A DNA stretch of 29,203 nt from a virus. The DNA is taken from the IMG/VR virus record IMGVR_UViG_3300009160_000128, positions 1 to 29,203 of that record. One strand, given 5' to 3'. Made by a program: the position numbers and the translations under genes. The notes below the pieces were generated by a model. That model was given only the letters and a program-made list of their open reading frames with translations. It ran no database searches and was not told the DNA's origin. Shown piece by piece: positions 1 through 8,029 of the stretch; position 1 is the stretch's first letter, and each line of letters starts with the position of its first letter.

Positions 1-111
1 AACTTTTTTACTGTCCCATAATTTATTTAGCATTAGTAGAAAGAACCCATAATAGGGCTCTTTTAACATTAGTTCTTTTGCTGTCTTACTAAGACTTTGT
101 GCTTTGTCCAT
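1..111 (-). CDS. VWA/DUF2201-like protein, N-terminal fragment (cut by window edge)
   Basis: An open frame starts at the ATG at 111-109 on the minus strand and runs off the left edge, giving at least 37 residues. It begins MDKAQSLSKTAKEL and continues with a KEPYYGFFLLMLNK segment. This matches the usual N-terminus of VWA-like DUF2201 proteins (putative metallopeptidase-linked), which occur in large phages including crAss-like ones. The start overlaps the end of the upstream gene by 23 nt in another frame, which is normal for this compact genome. Only the first helix region is visible, so the family call rests on a short motif. Confidence 0.5.
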   Translation of the reverse strand, partial: MDKAQSLSKTAKELMLKEPYYGFFLLMLNKLWDSKKV

Positions 112-496
112 CTTTTAGTTTTAATATTATATCAAATTTGTCAACAGGATATCCCATTTGACCTAAAAAGCCAACCATATTTTCTGTAAATAATTCCATA
201 AAAAGCTCTATAGAATACATACTAACTTTATTAAATGTCATGGCTGAAAGACATTCACCAGTAGATAATGTTTTATCTATATCTATTTCTTTATTTATAG
301 CAGTAAAACACTTAGGACAATTAGCTTCCCAAACAGCATTTGTTTGTTTACCAAACTTATATAATAAAATTAGTTCTCCAATATATGCCTTTATGTCAAC
401 ATTTTTTAAAGATTCAAATGCTATTACAGCATTTTCATCATCAGGTGACCTTAACATGTTTAATAAGTTTCTTGTTTCTTCTTTGTTAAAAATCAT
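89..496 (-). CDS. conserved phage protein of unknown function
   Basis: 135 residues. I do not recognise a named domain. The N-terminus (residues 8-30) carries the pattern LLNMLRSPDDENAVIAFESL, which resembles a segment of the protein at 9743-10330. A single CPKC pair near residues 60-63 could be half of a metal site, but no second pair is visible. The gene overlaps its upstream neighbour by 1 nt (stop/start TAATG), which implies translational coupling at the end of the replication transcript. Confidence 0.7.
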   Translation of the reverse strand: MIFNKEETRNLLNMLRSPDDENAVIAFESLKNVDIKAYIGELILLYKFGKQTNAVWEANCPKCFTAINKEIDIDKTLSTGECLSAMTFNKVSMYSIELFMELFTENMVGFLGQMGYPVDKFDIILKLKDGQSTKS

Positions 497-837
497 TAGT
501 CTTCAATTTTTAAGGTTTTAATCATCCACTCTGTAGGTTTATTTATATTATCCACCCATTCTTTTGCAGTAGGAATATATCCATTGCAATCTTCTTTTAC
601 ATGTTGTTCACCAACATATCTTACATACACATCTTTATTATCAGAATTTGTAATCATAATACCAAATTTTTTCTCACATTCAAAAATACCTTCTGAGTGA
701 TGTCTAAACATTCTGTGCTTACTATGCCCAATCCATGCTTTAGTTTCATCATACCATTCATGTATCTCCAAATAATCTGTTGCTACACCACCAAACTTTC
801 TAGCTGATGATTTTGCATGTTCATATGGATGTGACAT
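496..837 (-). CDS. DUF6915 family protein
   Basis: 113 residues, full length for the family. Recognisable features are the N-terminus MSHPYEHAKSSARKFGG, the central RHHSEGIFECEKKFG segment and the YVGEQHVKEDCNGYIPTAKEW segment in the C-terminal half. Together these match the DUF6915 family, found in many phages and bacteria. No biochemical role is known to me. The His/Asp-rich conserved blocks would suit metal binding, but that is inference. The stop and start overlap with both neighbours by 1 nt, so it is part of one minus-strand operon. Confidence 0.8.
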   Translation of the reverse strand: MSHPYEHAKSSARKFGGVATDYLEIHEWYDETKAWIGHSKHRMFRHHSEGIFECEKKFGIMITNSDNKDVYVRYVGEQHVKEDCNGYIPTAKEWVDNINKPTEWMIKTLKIED

Positions 838-1241
838 TAGTCTAAAGTTTGATTAATTAAATTACCATCATGATAATATTCTTCAGTATTAGTAATATAA
901 ATAGTGTTGTCAATTTTATAATTACCGGAAGGAACAGCAATAAGCATTACTCCATAACCACCATCATTATTCCACCAATCTTCAATATCACTTAATATTT
1001 GTTCTGTAGCAAAGTTTTCTATATCTTGATTAAGTGCTGAGTCAAGATCTTTTAAATAATAAACATGATCACCAAAGTTTTCTAAATAGTTGATATCTTC
1101 AATATCTTCTATTTCTTTTGTTGTATATACAATATCATCAAGAGCACCACTGTCTCCACCACCTGAATAAAATATCTTAATTCCGGTCACACCAAGGTCA
1201 GCCAACTTAAGTAGAAGGCCTGTCATATCATTTTCTGTCAT
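837..1241 (-). CDS. DUF6878-like protein
   Basis: 134 acidic residues. The block IKIFYSGGGDSGALDDI (about residues 21-37) followed by WWNNDGGYGVMLIAV (about residues 88-102) has the layout of the DUF6878 family, whose function is unknown. The start MTENDMT resembles that of the protein at 9323-9589, although the bodies differ. The gene is coupled by a 1-nt overlap to the DUF6915 gene downstream and lies 2 nt after the GIY-YIG gene. Confidence 0.7.
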   Translation of the reverse strand: MTENDMTGLLLKLADLGVTGIKIFYSGGGDSGALDDIVYTTKEIEDIEDINYLENFGDHVYYLKDLDSALNQDIENFATEQILSDIEDWWNNDGGYGVMLIAVPSGNYKIDNTIYITNTEEYYHDGNLINQTLD

Positions 1242-1243
1242 AA

Positions 1244-1669
1244 TTATTTTGTTTTGTAAAATCTGCCAAGAATATTGGCATTTAAGTATTCATCTTTTTC
1301 AAGCACCTCATATTTAAACTGGTGCTTTACTTCTTGATAAGTTAATTCTGTAGCTGAGTAACATATTAACAAGATCTCTCTTTTGATTATTACTCCTTCT
1401 TTGTGAGCAGCTTTAAGAGTTGCATTACTACTATAATATTTCATGAAGTCAGGTTTGAGCTCCCGGGTATACTTCTTTAGTCTTTTATCTGTAGTTAGAG
1501 CTAAAGCTTTTTTACCTAAAGGTCTTTTTATATTAGCAAAAAAGTTCTTCTTACCAATGTATGCAACAGACTTATGCTGTATGATTGCTGTCATACGGTA
1601 AATAAATCCAATACTACCGTTTGGTATACATGATTCATCAAACTCCTTGCCTTTATAAATCCAACTCAT
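1244..1669 (-). CDS. SegE-like GIY-YIG endonuclease
   Basis: 141 residues. The split GIY-YIG core is visible as GFIYRMT (about residues 21-27) and AYIGKK (about 36-41). It is followed by a KKYTRELKP / KYYSSN block, the KREILLICYS strand and an EVKHQFKYEVL helix containing the likely catalytic Glu. This order matches the phage SegE-type putative endonuclease family common in T4-like and other large phages. Such enzymes cut DNA as free-standing homing or degradation nucleases. No intron or intein is visible next to it. It overlaps the primase start by 4 nt (ATGA). The fold is confident; the biological substrate is not known. Confidence 0.8.
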   Translation of the reverse strand: MSWIYKGKEFDESCIPNGSIGFIYRMTAIIQHKSVAYIGKKNFFANIKRPLGKKALALTTDKRLKKYTRELKPDFMKYYSSNATLKAAHKEGVIIKREILLICYSATELTYQEVKHQFKYEVLEKDEYLNANILGRFYKTK

Positions 1670-2643
1670 AATCTTTCTTTTAATAAAGGTAATAATACAT
1701 TTCTAACTTCATCAATACCATGTTTTGCAACTGAATCAGATAAATCTTTTTCCATTGGTAATATAATATATGGAATCTCATACTTTAAATGATATCTTTT
1801 TGCAGCTTTAATACCTGGTTCATCATTATCAAATATCACAAAGATCTTTTTATACTGACGGATCAGCTTAGACATGGTAGTTTCAGGAAGCATACTGTTC
1901 TCGCTATCTGGAGCTAATGTTTCAACATCATTTATTTGAAGTTTTCTGAGTGTCATTAAATCTTTTAGGGAAGATGTTATTATTAGATACTTCTTGTCAA
2001 ATGTTAGTTGTTCTGAGCCCTGAATATAGTTTTGAACTTTAGTAAACTTTCTTTCTTTATCCATTGGTTTATAAATCTTGTACAGAGTACCATCATTTTT
2101 AAAATAACCATAGATATAACCATTTGCATGCTTAAAAGACTTTACTTCACCATCAGCTTGATTTTTTTCCATTACATAATAAGAAAGTGGAATAACATTA
2201 TAGAAATCAAGCATTTTAGAGCCAATATTAAATTTTGTCCAATACTTTTGATCATGTTCTTGCCAATGCCTCATTTCATAATCAACAACTTTATATCTAT
2301 CTTGATCTATTGTTTCAGTTGTATATCTTCTATTATTATCTACAACATAATCTTGATAGTCACTAGTTATTTTATTTGCTGCTTGCCATCTATGTTCTAG
2401 ATTAAACATATACTTTACTAGTTCAACATTATCACCTTGAAAGCTAGAAGAGAAATCTTTAAATTTATAAGTACCATCTTTGCTATAAACACACATTGAA
2501 GGTACTTTATCTTTTGGATTAAATACGGATAAGATTTTTATGTCTTGTCCATTAAGTCTTTCATTTAAATTTAGGTAATATTCATAAACCCATTCTACAG
2601 GAACATCAGTAATTTTGGAAATTAAGTTCTTTGTTGAAATCAT
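1666..2643 (-). CDS. DNA primase, DnaG-like TOPRIM
   Basis: 325 residues. The N-terminal half has the CHC2-like layout (VPSMCVYSKDGTYKFKDF, then VELVKYMF) without the zinc cysteines. The C-terminal half is a TOPRIM domain: LIITSSLKDLMTL holds the first acidic/Ser position, and IFVIFDNDEPGIKAAKRY is the DxD motif (FDND) with the following helix. It lays down RNA primers for phage replication with the DnaB-type helicase encoded upstream. The layout and neighbourhood match crAss-like phage primases. It is separated from the SSB-like gene by a hairpin terminator at 2657-2689, so its expression may be lowered or independent. Confidence 0.9.
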   Translation of the reverse strand: MISTKNLISKITDVPVEWVYEYYLNLNERLNGQDIKILSVFNPKDKVPSMCVYSKDGTYKFKDFSSSFQGDNVELVKYMFNLEHRWQAANKITSDYQDYVVDNNRRYTTETIDQDRYKVVDYEMRHWQEHDQKYWTKFNIGSKMLDFYNVIPLSYYVMEKNQADGEVKSFKHANGYIYGYFKNDGTLYKIYKPMDKERKFTKVQNYIQGSEQLTFDKKYLIITSSLKDLMTLRKLQINDVETLAPDSENSMLPETTMSKLIRQYKKIFVIFDNDEPGIKAAKRYHLKYEIPYIILPMEKDLSDSVAKHGIDEVRNVLLPLLKERL

Positions 2644-2656
2644 AATATTTTGATAA

Positions 2657-2689
2657 ATAAAAAAGGAGAGCCATTGCTGACCCTCCTTT
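2657..2689 (-). terminator. intrinsic terminator after the SSB-like gene
   Basis: Inverted repeat AAAGGAG / CTCCTTT (2662-2668 with 2683-2689) followed on the minus strand by a run of T. It lies between the stop at 2704 and the primase start at 2643. Confidence 0.75.
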
Positions 2690-2703
2690 AATTAAACTAT
2701 TTC

Positions 2704-3387
2704 TTAGTCAAGTGAAAAGTCAGATGATGTTTTAGTTGGAATACTAATATCATCATCATCACCAAAGTTATTAACTTCAGTTACTTTAGCTTTAATAAGA
2801 TGTGTTTTCTCATCAAAAGTTAAAACCTTACCACCTTCAATTTCACCATATGCATATCTGCCTTTATCAGATTTTGGTAAGAACAAATCATAATTTGTAT
2901 AACCTGTTTTACCAACATACTCTTTACCTGAAATACAAAATTCAAAAAACTTGTCTTTGAATGGTGCAGTTTCATTGAATGCTTTAATTAAGTCTTCAAT
3001 TGTATCATGCAAATTATCTTGAGCAACAAACCAGTCATTGATTCCAATAGTCTTACATAAGTTCTGTAAGAACATCATGATAGATCTATCTCTCTGAATC
3101 TTAATTCCTGTTTTAGTTTCTCCATCTGCAAATGCATATTGACTTGCTTTTACTCTACCAATTTGACCTGCATAATGGCCCTTGCTTTCATCATCTTTGT
3201 CAATCATAAAACCTTGAAAACCTTCAATTGGTTCACCCTCTACATTTAGCATTAAATGTTTAGCACCTGGAATAAATGAATAATCATCCAAATGGATATT
3301 ATTAATTTTCAATGTGTGGTTACCCGGAGCTAATGTTTTTGGAAGGCCCGAACCTCCAGTGCTTAAATCAGTTGTACTTAATCCCAT
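2704..3387 (-). CDS. putative single-stranded DNA-binding protein
   Basis: 227 residues beginning MGLSTTDLSTGGSGLPKTL, then a beta-rich body (HTLKINNIHLDDY, HLMLNVEGEPIEGF) typical of the OB-like proteins at this position in crAss-like replication modules. The C-terminus is strongly acidic (DDDD stretch, ending SSDFSLD), as in SSBs that recruit partners through an acidic tail. It sits between the Sak4-like ATPase and the primase, which fits a recombination/replication role coating ssDNA. No diagnostic SSB motif is present, so the call rests on context, tail and size. Confidence 0.55.
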   Translation of the reverse strand: MGLSTTDLSTGGSGLPKTLAPGNHTLKINNIHLDDYSFIPGAKHLMLNVEGEPIEGFQGFMIDKDDESKGHYAGQIGRVKASQYAFADGETKTGIKIQRDRSIMMFLQNLCKTIGINDWFVAQDNLHDTIEDLIKAFNETAPFKDKFFEFCISGKEYVGKTGYTNYDLFLPKSDKGRYAYGEIEGGKVLTFDEKTHLIKAKVTEVNNFGDDDDISIPTKTSSDFSLD

Positions 3388-3406
3388 TTTTATTTATTTT
3401 TAATTG

Positions 3407-4126
3407 TTACACAAATACTTTGTCCCATGTTGTTGTTAGGACATCATCTACCATTTCACTTATTACTATCTCCTCATTTCTAAGGTGTTCTGGCCTAGCA
3501 CCACAAGTAACTTCTTCATTTGTTTTAAAAGACAAAATAGTCTTATTTCCTTTTCTGTACATATAACCAATTGCATCAGCTTGTGCACAGATAAGAGATT
3601 TAATTTTACCAGTTAAGTCAATGTTTGCTGACATAACCATTTCACCTTTATCATCTACCTGCTTGTCCTTAATGTGACCAGATAAAATAATGTGGGGCGC
3701 TAAGGTATCAATAAAATCTAAAACTTGAAAGAAAGCTTGACGGATATATAAATATCCTGCACCATTTGCAAGAGTGATAACACTAGTGCCATCAAAATTC
3801 TTACCCATTGGTGTTTGTCTATAAAGCTTAATTGCTAAAGGCATAATCATTTCCTCTAATGCTGTTACTGTATCTATAGTAACAAATTTATAAGGACATC
3901 CTGCTTCTTTAATAGCTTTACCAGTGTCAAGTAATTCCTGTAGATTATTAATTTTTACTTTCAGAGCTTCTACATAATCAGTTCCGTTTTCTAAATCTAA
4001 TATTAGATTATTTTCAAGACCAGCATACGCTGTGGTTTTACCAGTCTTTGGTTTAGAATAGATAACTATTCTCTTGGGATTTACACGTCCTCCCTTTACT
4101 TTGTTTGTTGGCAGTATTATACTCAT
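3407..4126 (-). CDS. Sak4-like RecA-family ATPase (AAA_24)
   Basis: 239 residues. Walker A is YSKPKTGKTT (about residues 23-32). A conserved acidic strand NLILDLENGTDY follows, then Walker B as FVTIDTVTALEEM (about residues 103-115) and the downstream HIILSGHIKDKQ strand. This is the single-domain RecA-like Sak4/AAA_24 annealing or recombination ATPase typical of crAss-like and other phages. It works with an SSB, here probably the next gene, on strand annealing and repair. It overlaps the upstream gene by 4 nt. Confidence 0.88.
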   Translation of the reverse strand: MSIILPTNKVKGGRVNPKRIVIYSKPKTGKTTAYAGLENNLILDLENGTDYVEALKVKINNLQELLDTGKAIKEAGCPYKFVTIDTVTALEEMIMPLAIKLYRQTPMGKNFDGTSVITLANGAGYLYIRQAFFQVLDFIDTLAPHIILSGHIKDKQVDDKGEMVMSANIDLTGKIKSLICAQADAIGYMYRKGNKTILSFKTNEEVTCGARPEHLRNEEIVISEMVDDVLTTTWDKVFV

Positions 4127-4785
4127 TGTCTGTTAATTAAAGAGTTTAACCATAATTTATTACTTACAGGCTTTTTCCATAGAATAGCAGCAACATCTCT
4201 GATTGTCATATCTGAAATAGGTGTATCATCTCCCACTAGTAAATCTTCTAGGGTTGGTTCTTTTACTTCTTCAGGTTTCTTAATCAGGTCTTCCTCAAAA
4301 TTTGGGAAAACTAAACTGTTCTGTAATCTCGGCATACCAGCATCTTCCTTAGAAGGAGACTCTTTAGCTTTCTCATACATTGGGTAAGCCATTTCTCTTC
4401 CATCTAAGTTAATAGTAATCATTTCAGCTAATGGAACAGTATAAGTAAAATAAGACTCACCAGTACTTTGATTGGTATTTTCTTTTTTCTCATACTCTTC
4501 AGCAAAATGAGGGTTGACTTTATATTTACAAAGTATTCTGTCATCATGAAAAGGTATATGATCTACTGTCTTTCCACTTGCATCAGTTACATTGTCATAA
4601 AATTCAACATAAATGTCCTCATCTTTCTTTAATTCCCATTCAAAGAATTGAACCTGTCTTCCATACTTACCTTTCTGGAAAAATGCAGTCTTAATTACAA
4701 AGAATGGATCCATGATCCCCAACTTTCTGAATGTTTCCATGTGCTGCACATAGAATTCAGATGTTTTTTGTTGTCTTAAACTCAT
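4123..4785 (-). CDS. conserved replication-module protein, unknown function
   Basis: 220 residues, no domain I can name. It begins MSLRQQKTSEFYVQHMETFR and has a beta-rich middle. The C-terminal third is acidic and proline-containing (PEEVKEPTLEDLLVGDDTP) and looks like a flexible linker before a final helix. Its fixed position between DnaB and the Sak4-like ATPase suggests an accessory role in replication or recombination. Confidence 0.75.
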   Translation of the reverse strand: MSLRQQKTSEFYVQHMETFRKLGIMDPFFVIKTAFFQKGKYGRQVQFFEWELKKDEDIYVEFYDNVTDASGKTVDHIPFHDDRILCKYKVNPHFAEEYEKKENTNQSTGESYFTYTVPLAEMITINLDGREMAYPMYEKAKESPSKEDAGMPRLQNSLVFPNFEEDLIKKPEEVKEPTLEDLLVGDDTPISDMTIRDVAAILWKKPVSNKLWLNSLINRQ

Positions 4786-4794
4786 AACTTTTTT

Positions 4795-5799
4795 TTAATT
4801 TGTACTTAATTTTTGTTTTGTTGCCGTTGGTGGAGTATCAATCTCAATAATTCTCATTGTAGTCCGATCAAGCTTAAAGAAGCTTATACGTGTGGTACCA
4901 TTTCTTGATTTTAAAAAGTGAAAGACTAATACATCTGTGTCACTAATAATATACTTTTCTGGACCATAATTTCTGATCTTCCTTATTGAAGGCTTATTAA
5001 TACCTAATACTACATCAGCATGTTGCAACAACGCATCAGAACCATATATATCAGAATCTAATACATAATTACCGTAAGTTCCTTCTTCAGACCTTTTAGG
5101 GTCATCAATGTTTCTATTCAATTGACTGAGAACTACAAAGGCAACAGGATAATGCTTTTTCATCATAGTGAGTGCCTCACCTAATGAACCAAGCATTTCA
5201 AACTTGTCTTTTTCATTTCTAGATTTTTTGAATAGTGCAGAGTGGTCAATTGCAACTAGCATGTTTGGGTAAGTCCCATCTTCTTTCTTGTGTTTATTCA
5301 TATGATAATGAATAGTTGCACACATTTCATCTACTGTACATGCATCATATACTACTTCTACTATATCTTTAGCAGCAGTTTTTTGATAATACTCTAAACA
5401 TTTTTCATAGATATGTTTATCTATTTGTTTTCCTTTACTCATTAATGTATTGTAATCAGAACCTGTTTTCAGACTAAATTTTCTTACACCACTGGTTTCA
5501 TCAACCATTTCCATCTGGAACTTTAAAACTCTAAATTCTTGGTCAGCATTGTGTTCTATAATATCACTAATCAACTGTTCCATGAATAAAGTTTTACCTG
5601 TTCCCGGTCTAGCACCAACTACGGTGATAGTTCTCCATTCTAATCCATCACAAAAAGCATCATTAAACTTGGGCCAAGCACTCTTAAGAGATTTTACTTC
5701 TCCGTTCCTTCTTGCACGCATTTTTATTAGAGCTTTCTCTAATGCTTGTCTTTCACTTACAGGAATGAGAGCCCTTGCTCCATTAAATAATTCAGCCAT
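4795..5799 (-). CDS. replicative DNA helicase, DnaB C-terminal type
   Basis: 334 residues, shorter than bacterial DnaB (about 450) because the N-terminal helical domain is absent. Walker A is VGARPGTGKT (residues 61-70). Walker B is MLVAIDHSALF. The sensor/H3 strand VAFVVLSQLNRN and a C-terminal ADVVLGINKPS / VFHFLKSRNGTTR block follow in RecA-fold order. It is the hexameric fork helicase acting with the primase downstream. The same truncated form is found in crAss-like replication modules. Confidence 0.92.
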   Translation of the reverse strand: MAELFNGARALIPVSERQALEKALIKMRARRNGEVKSLKSAWPKFNDAFCDGLEWRTITVVGARPGTGKTLFMEQLISDIIEHNADQEFRVLKFQMEMVDETSGVRKFSLKTGSDYNTLMSKGKQIDKHIYEKCLEYYQKTAAKDIVEVVYDACTVDEMCATIHYHMNKHKKEDGTYPNMLVAIDHSALFKKSRNEKDKFEMLGSLGEALTMMKKHYPVAFVVLSQLNRNIDDPKRSEEGTYGNYVLDSDIYGSDALLQHADVVLGINKPSIRKIRNYGPEKYIISDTDVLVFHFLKSRNGTTRISFFKLDRTTMRIIEIDTPPTATKQKLSTN

Positions 5800-5804
5800 T
5801 GTAT

Positions 5805-5996
5805 TTATTTTATTGGTTTATACTGATTTTTTGCTTTATTGTAAAAAGCATGGAATACACTTATAACAAGTTCAATTAGAAAAAACTGCCAAAAAGAAAT
5901 TGTTATAATAAATAGATCAGTTATGCACCAAGCTAATATTGTACCTATGATTGCTATAAATAACAAAAAGGTACTAAACTCTGTTTTACTTCTCAT
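5805..5996 (-). CDS. small membrane protein
   Basis: 63 residues with two hydrophobic segments (about residues 8-30 and 33-50). It overlaps the following upstream gene by 4 nt. No family recognised. A membrane microprotein inside a replication operon is unusual but common in this phage. Confidence 0.6.
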   Translation of the reverse strand: MRSKTEFSTFLLFIAIIGTILAWCITDLFIITISFWQFFLIELVISVFHAFYNKAKNQYKPIK

Positions 5997-6580
5997 ACTA
6001 CATCTTCACTAAAATAAACATGATCAACATCTGGAGTAGTTTTGAGTAACTCACAGTAATTTGCTAATTCAGATTCAAATGATTTGTCAAGACTTTGTTT
6101 TCTCACAAAATATTGTGATGTTCTCATATATTCAAAATTTCTAAGTTCATAGTCTTTTACATATTTTTCAGAAGCTTTAAGAATAATCTCCCAATCGTAA
6201 TCATATGTTGTAAAAAACCATTTAAAGGCACCTTCAAGATTTTTTGCAGTTGTTCTTGCATATTTTCCAGAGGACAGTTTCCTGTTAGGAAATATGTTAA
6301 CATATTCCTGGATCTTTTGCATAAATTCTGCACCCATTAAATCTTTTGAGACCTTTTTAGTAGTTCTATTAAAGAATCCACTAATTTCTTCCATAAAGAT
6401 AATACTTTTACTAGTAAGTTGCAAATTTTCAGTTAACCATTCATCATTTTGTAATCTTTTGCATTCAAGCTCTTTGTTTACAAATTTTTTTGGTACAACC
6501 TTTTCTTTAATGCAATGCAAGATATAGTAAGCATTAGGAGTAATGTTCTCCTGTATAAGTCTATTAAATATTTCTGTCAT
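5993..6580 (-). CDS. replication-module protein, possible winged-helix N-terminus
   Basis: 195 residues. The N-terminal 60 residues (ITPNAYYILHCIKE, then WLTENLQLTSKS) read like a winged-helix unit. The rest is helical with many aromatic residues. It lies between Ung and the DnaB helicase, where phages often place a helicase loader or initiator. That role is inference from position; I recognise no loader motif. Confidence 0.7.
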   Translation of the reverse strand: MTEIFNRLIQENITPNAYYILHCIKEKVVPKKFVNKELECKRLQNDEWLTENLQLTSKSIIFMEEISGFFNRTTKKVSKDLMGAEFMQKIQEYVNIFPNRKLSSGKYARTTAKNLEGAFKWFFTTYDYDWEIILKASEKYVKDYELRNFEYMRTSQYFVRKQSLDKSFESELANYCELLKTTPDVDHVYFSEDVV

Positions 6581-6581
6581 G

Positions 6582-7292
6582 TTACCAGATTAAGTCTTCA
6601 TTATAATTTTGTTTAATAATTACTTGAGTTTCTAAGAATACATTTTTTGAATCCCACTTGCTACTATTATAAGCTGCACTTGCAGGATGAGATAAGAAAA
6701 ACTTATAATTGTTTTCACTTATTGCATCAGCCCATTCTTTAGCTTGTTTACCAAGATAAACATAGACTAATCCATTATGATTCAATGTAAGATAATCAAA
6801 GAGATATGCTATAAATGGTTGCCATATCTTATAGTGTTGACCAATTTTATTAACTGTAGTTGTAAGAGCAGTATTAAGCATTAGTATACCTTGGTTTGCC
6901 CATCTAGTTAAATCAACATCAGTTGATACAGGATGACCACCATATAAAGTAACATTAACTTCACTTAACATATATCTTAGACTAGGTTGTAGTTGATTTG
7001 TTTTACTGCAACTAAATGCAATGCCATCAGCTACACCAAATTGAGGATATGGATCTTGCCCTACAAGGATTACCTTAAGTTTATCATAAGGACATTCTTC
7101 AAAAGCTTTGAATATGTCTTTTAGGGTAGGAGTAAACCTTTGCCCATCATTAGCTGTCTGAGCTAACTGTGTAATGATATTATCAAAGTCTCCACTAAAT
7201 ATAAATGGTTTAAAAACCTTACCCCATCCTGAAGGTTCTAACTTTTCAAACATTTTTTGTTTAATTTCTTCTATATCTAATTTTTGTTTCAT
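6582..7292 (-). CDS. ung: uracil-DNA glycosylase, family 1
   Basis: 236 residues from the ATG at 7292. The frame extends upstream to 7373, but that part is hydrophobic, unlike Ung, and overlaps the divergent gene. Catalytic motif GQDPYPQFGVADGIAFS contains the water-activating Asp. LNTALTT is the uracil-pocket region, and LSHPASAAY is the C-terminal DNA-intercalation motif (HPSPLSAY in bacterial Ung). It removes uracil from phage DNA in base-excision repair. Ung is a recurrent member of crAss-like replication modules. Confidence 0.95.
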   Translation of the reverse strand: MKQKLDIEEIKQKMFEKLEPSGWGKVFKPFIFSGDFDNIITQLAQTANDGQRFTPTLKDIFKAFEECPYDKLKVILVGQDPYPQFGVADGIAFSCSKTNQLQPSLRYMLSEVNVTLYGGHPVSTDVDLTRWANQGILMLNTALTTTVNKIGQHYKIWQPFIAYLFDYLTLNHNGLVYVYLGKQAKEWADAISENNYKFFLSHPASAAYNSSKWDSKNVFLETQVIIKQNYNEDLIW

Positions 7293-7299
7293 ATTTTTG
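7292..7299 (+). promoter_or_regulatory. TAnnTTTG box before the 7315 gene
   Basis: TATTTTTG matches the Bacteroidota -7 consensus TAnnTTTG and lies 16 bp before the ATG at 7315. No good -33 TTG is present at the expected distance. The box overlaps the first base of the divergent ung start codon. Confidence 0.4.
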
Positions 7300-7314
7300 T
7301 TTAAAATTAAGTTT

Positions 7315-7632
7315 ATGGCAATCACAGTAAAAGAAATTAAAGATGACGCAGTTGTGTCAATCCAAGTCAACAAAAGTTTTTATATGATGACTAAGGCTTT
7401 GTCTTTTTATATTTACCAAAACATTGGCAAAAATAATCAAACAGAAGAATATCTTAAAGATATAATGACAAAGTCATATGTTGATCTTGATGATCTTCAA
7501 AGATCTTTTTATACAGTTGCTCTTTTGTTAGCTGAAATGGAAGCTCAGTTTAAAACTGAAAATTTATATACAGAAAAAGAAATTCTTGAACCTGGTGATG
7601 AAGGATATGTAGCACCTACACTTTCTAAGTAA
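7315..7632 (+). CDS. conserved phage protein of unknown function (lone plus-strand gene)
   Basis: 105 residues from the ATG at 7315 (MAITVKEIKDDAVVSIQVNK). The frame is open further upstream, but that part overlaps ung and lacks protein-like composition. The body is helical (SFYMMTKALSFYIYQ, then FYTVALLLAEMEAQF) with an acidic tail. The type recurs in crAss-like phages, to my recollection. It is transcribed divergently from ung and convergently with the NinB-like gene, overlapping its end by 8 nt, so it is a one-gene island needing its own promoter. Confidence 0.75.
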   Translation: MAITVKEIKDDAVVSIQVNKSFYMMTKALSFYIYQNIGKNNQTEEYLKDIMTKSYVDLDDLQRSFYTVALLLAEMEAQFKTENLYTEKEILEPGDEGYVAPTLSK

Positions 7633-7999
7633 GGTTCATATTATACATCTGACCAATTTCTATACAAGCTTCAATAGCTAGTGCTAGTTCATCTTTACTA
7701 CATTCTGCAAAGGATTTGCACATAATTGCATCTCCTCCATCATAACATAGACCAGATTGTTGTTTTACTAGAGTTTTCATCTCATCAAAAGTATAGCCTG
7801 ATTCTGAGGCTAATGCTCTTATACATGCATGCACTTTTGCAAGCTGGGCCACACTTTTATCACTTGATGTAGGTCCCATATATACTTCTACCTCCTGTCC
7901 TTCAGGAAGTTTATCAAGAAATATTTGATAATTTAACTTTGATTTATCATTAGGATAAACTAACTTGCCATCCTGTTTAACTAGTTTTACAGTAAACAT
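7625..7999 (-). CDS. NinB-like recombination protein (putative)
   Basis: 124 residues. The order LDKLPEGQEVEVYMGP, then VAQLAKVHACIRALASESG, then FAECSKDELALAIEACIEIGQMYN follows the layout of lambda NinB/Orf-type recombination mediators: an N-terminal strand, a QxAxxHA-type helix and a C-terminal helix ending near an NMNL tail. Those proteins bind ssDNA and help load recombinases. Identity would be low and the call is by pattern only. It is convergent with the 7315 gene and divergent from the metallophosphatase gene. Confidence 0.5.
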   Translation of the reverse strand: MFTVKLVKQDGKLVYPNDKSKLNYQIFLDKLPEGQEVEVYMGPTSSDKSVAQLAKVHACIRALASESGYTFDEMKTLVKQQSGLCYDGGDAIMCKSFAECSKDELALAIEACIEIGQMYNMNLT

Positions 8000-8007
8000 A
8001 TTGATTA

Positions 8008-8021
8008 TTTTTTGTATATTA
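8008..8021 (+). promoter_or_regulatory. T6GTATATTA motif upstream of the metallophosphatase
   Basis: TTTTTTGTATATTA lies 8 bp before the ATG at 8030. The identical 14-mer occurs at 28561-28574 ahead of the virion gene at 28603. It may be a promoter element or an A/T-rich translation enhancer. Confidence 0.35.
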
Positions 8022-8029
8022 ATATATAT

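Noticed and set aside
2032-2400. Plus-strand open frame inside the primase gene
   Set aside because: Antisense to a clearly recognisable TOPRIM primase; hydrophobic, low-complexity product typical of the reverse of AT-rich coding DNA.
5549-5866. Plus-strand open frame inside the DnaB helicase gene
   Set aside because: Complementary to the Walker A region of DnaB; no promoter and no protein-like motif.
7293-7373. Longer N-terminus for Ung
   Set aside because: Adds 27 hydrophobic residues not found in Ung and overlaps the divergent gene; the ATG at 7292 gives the family's usual length.
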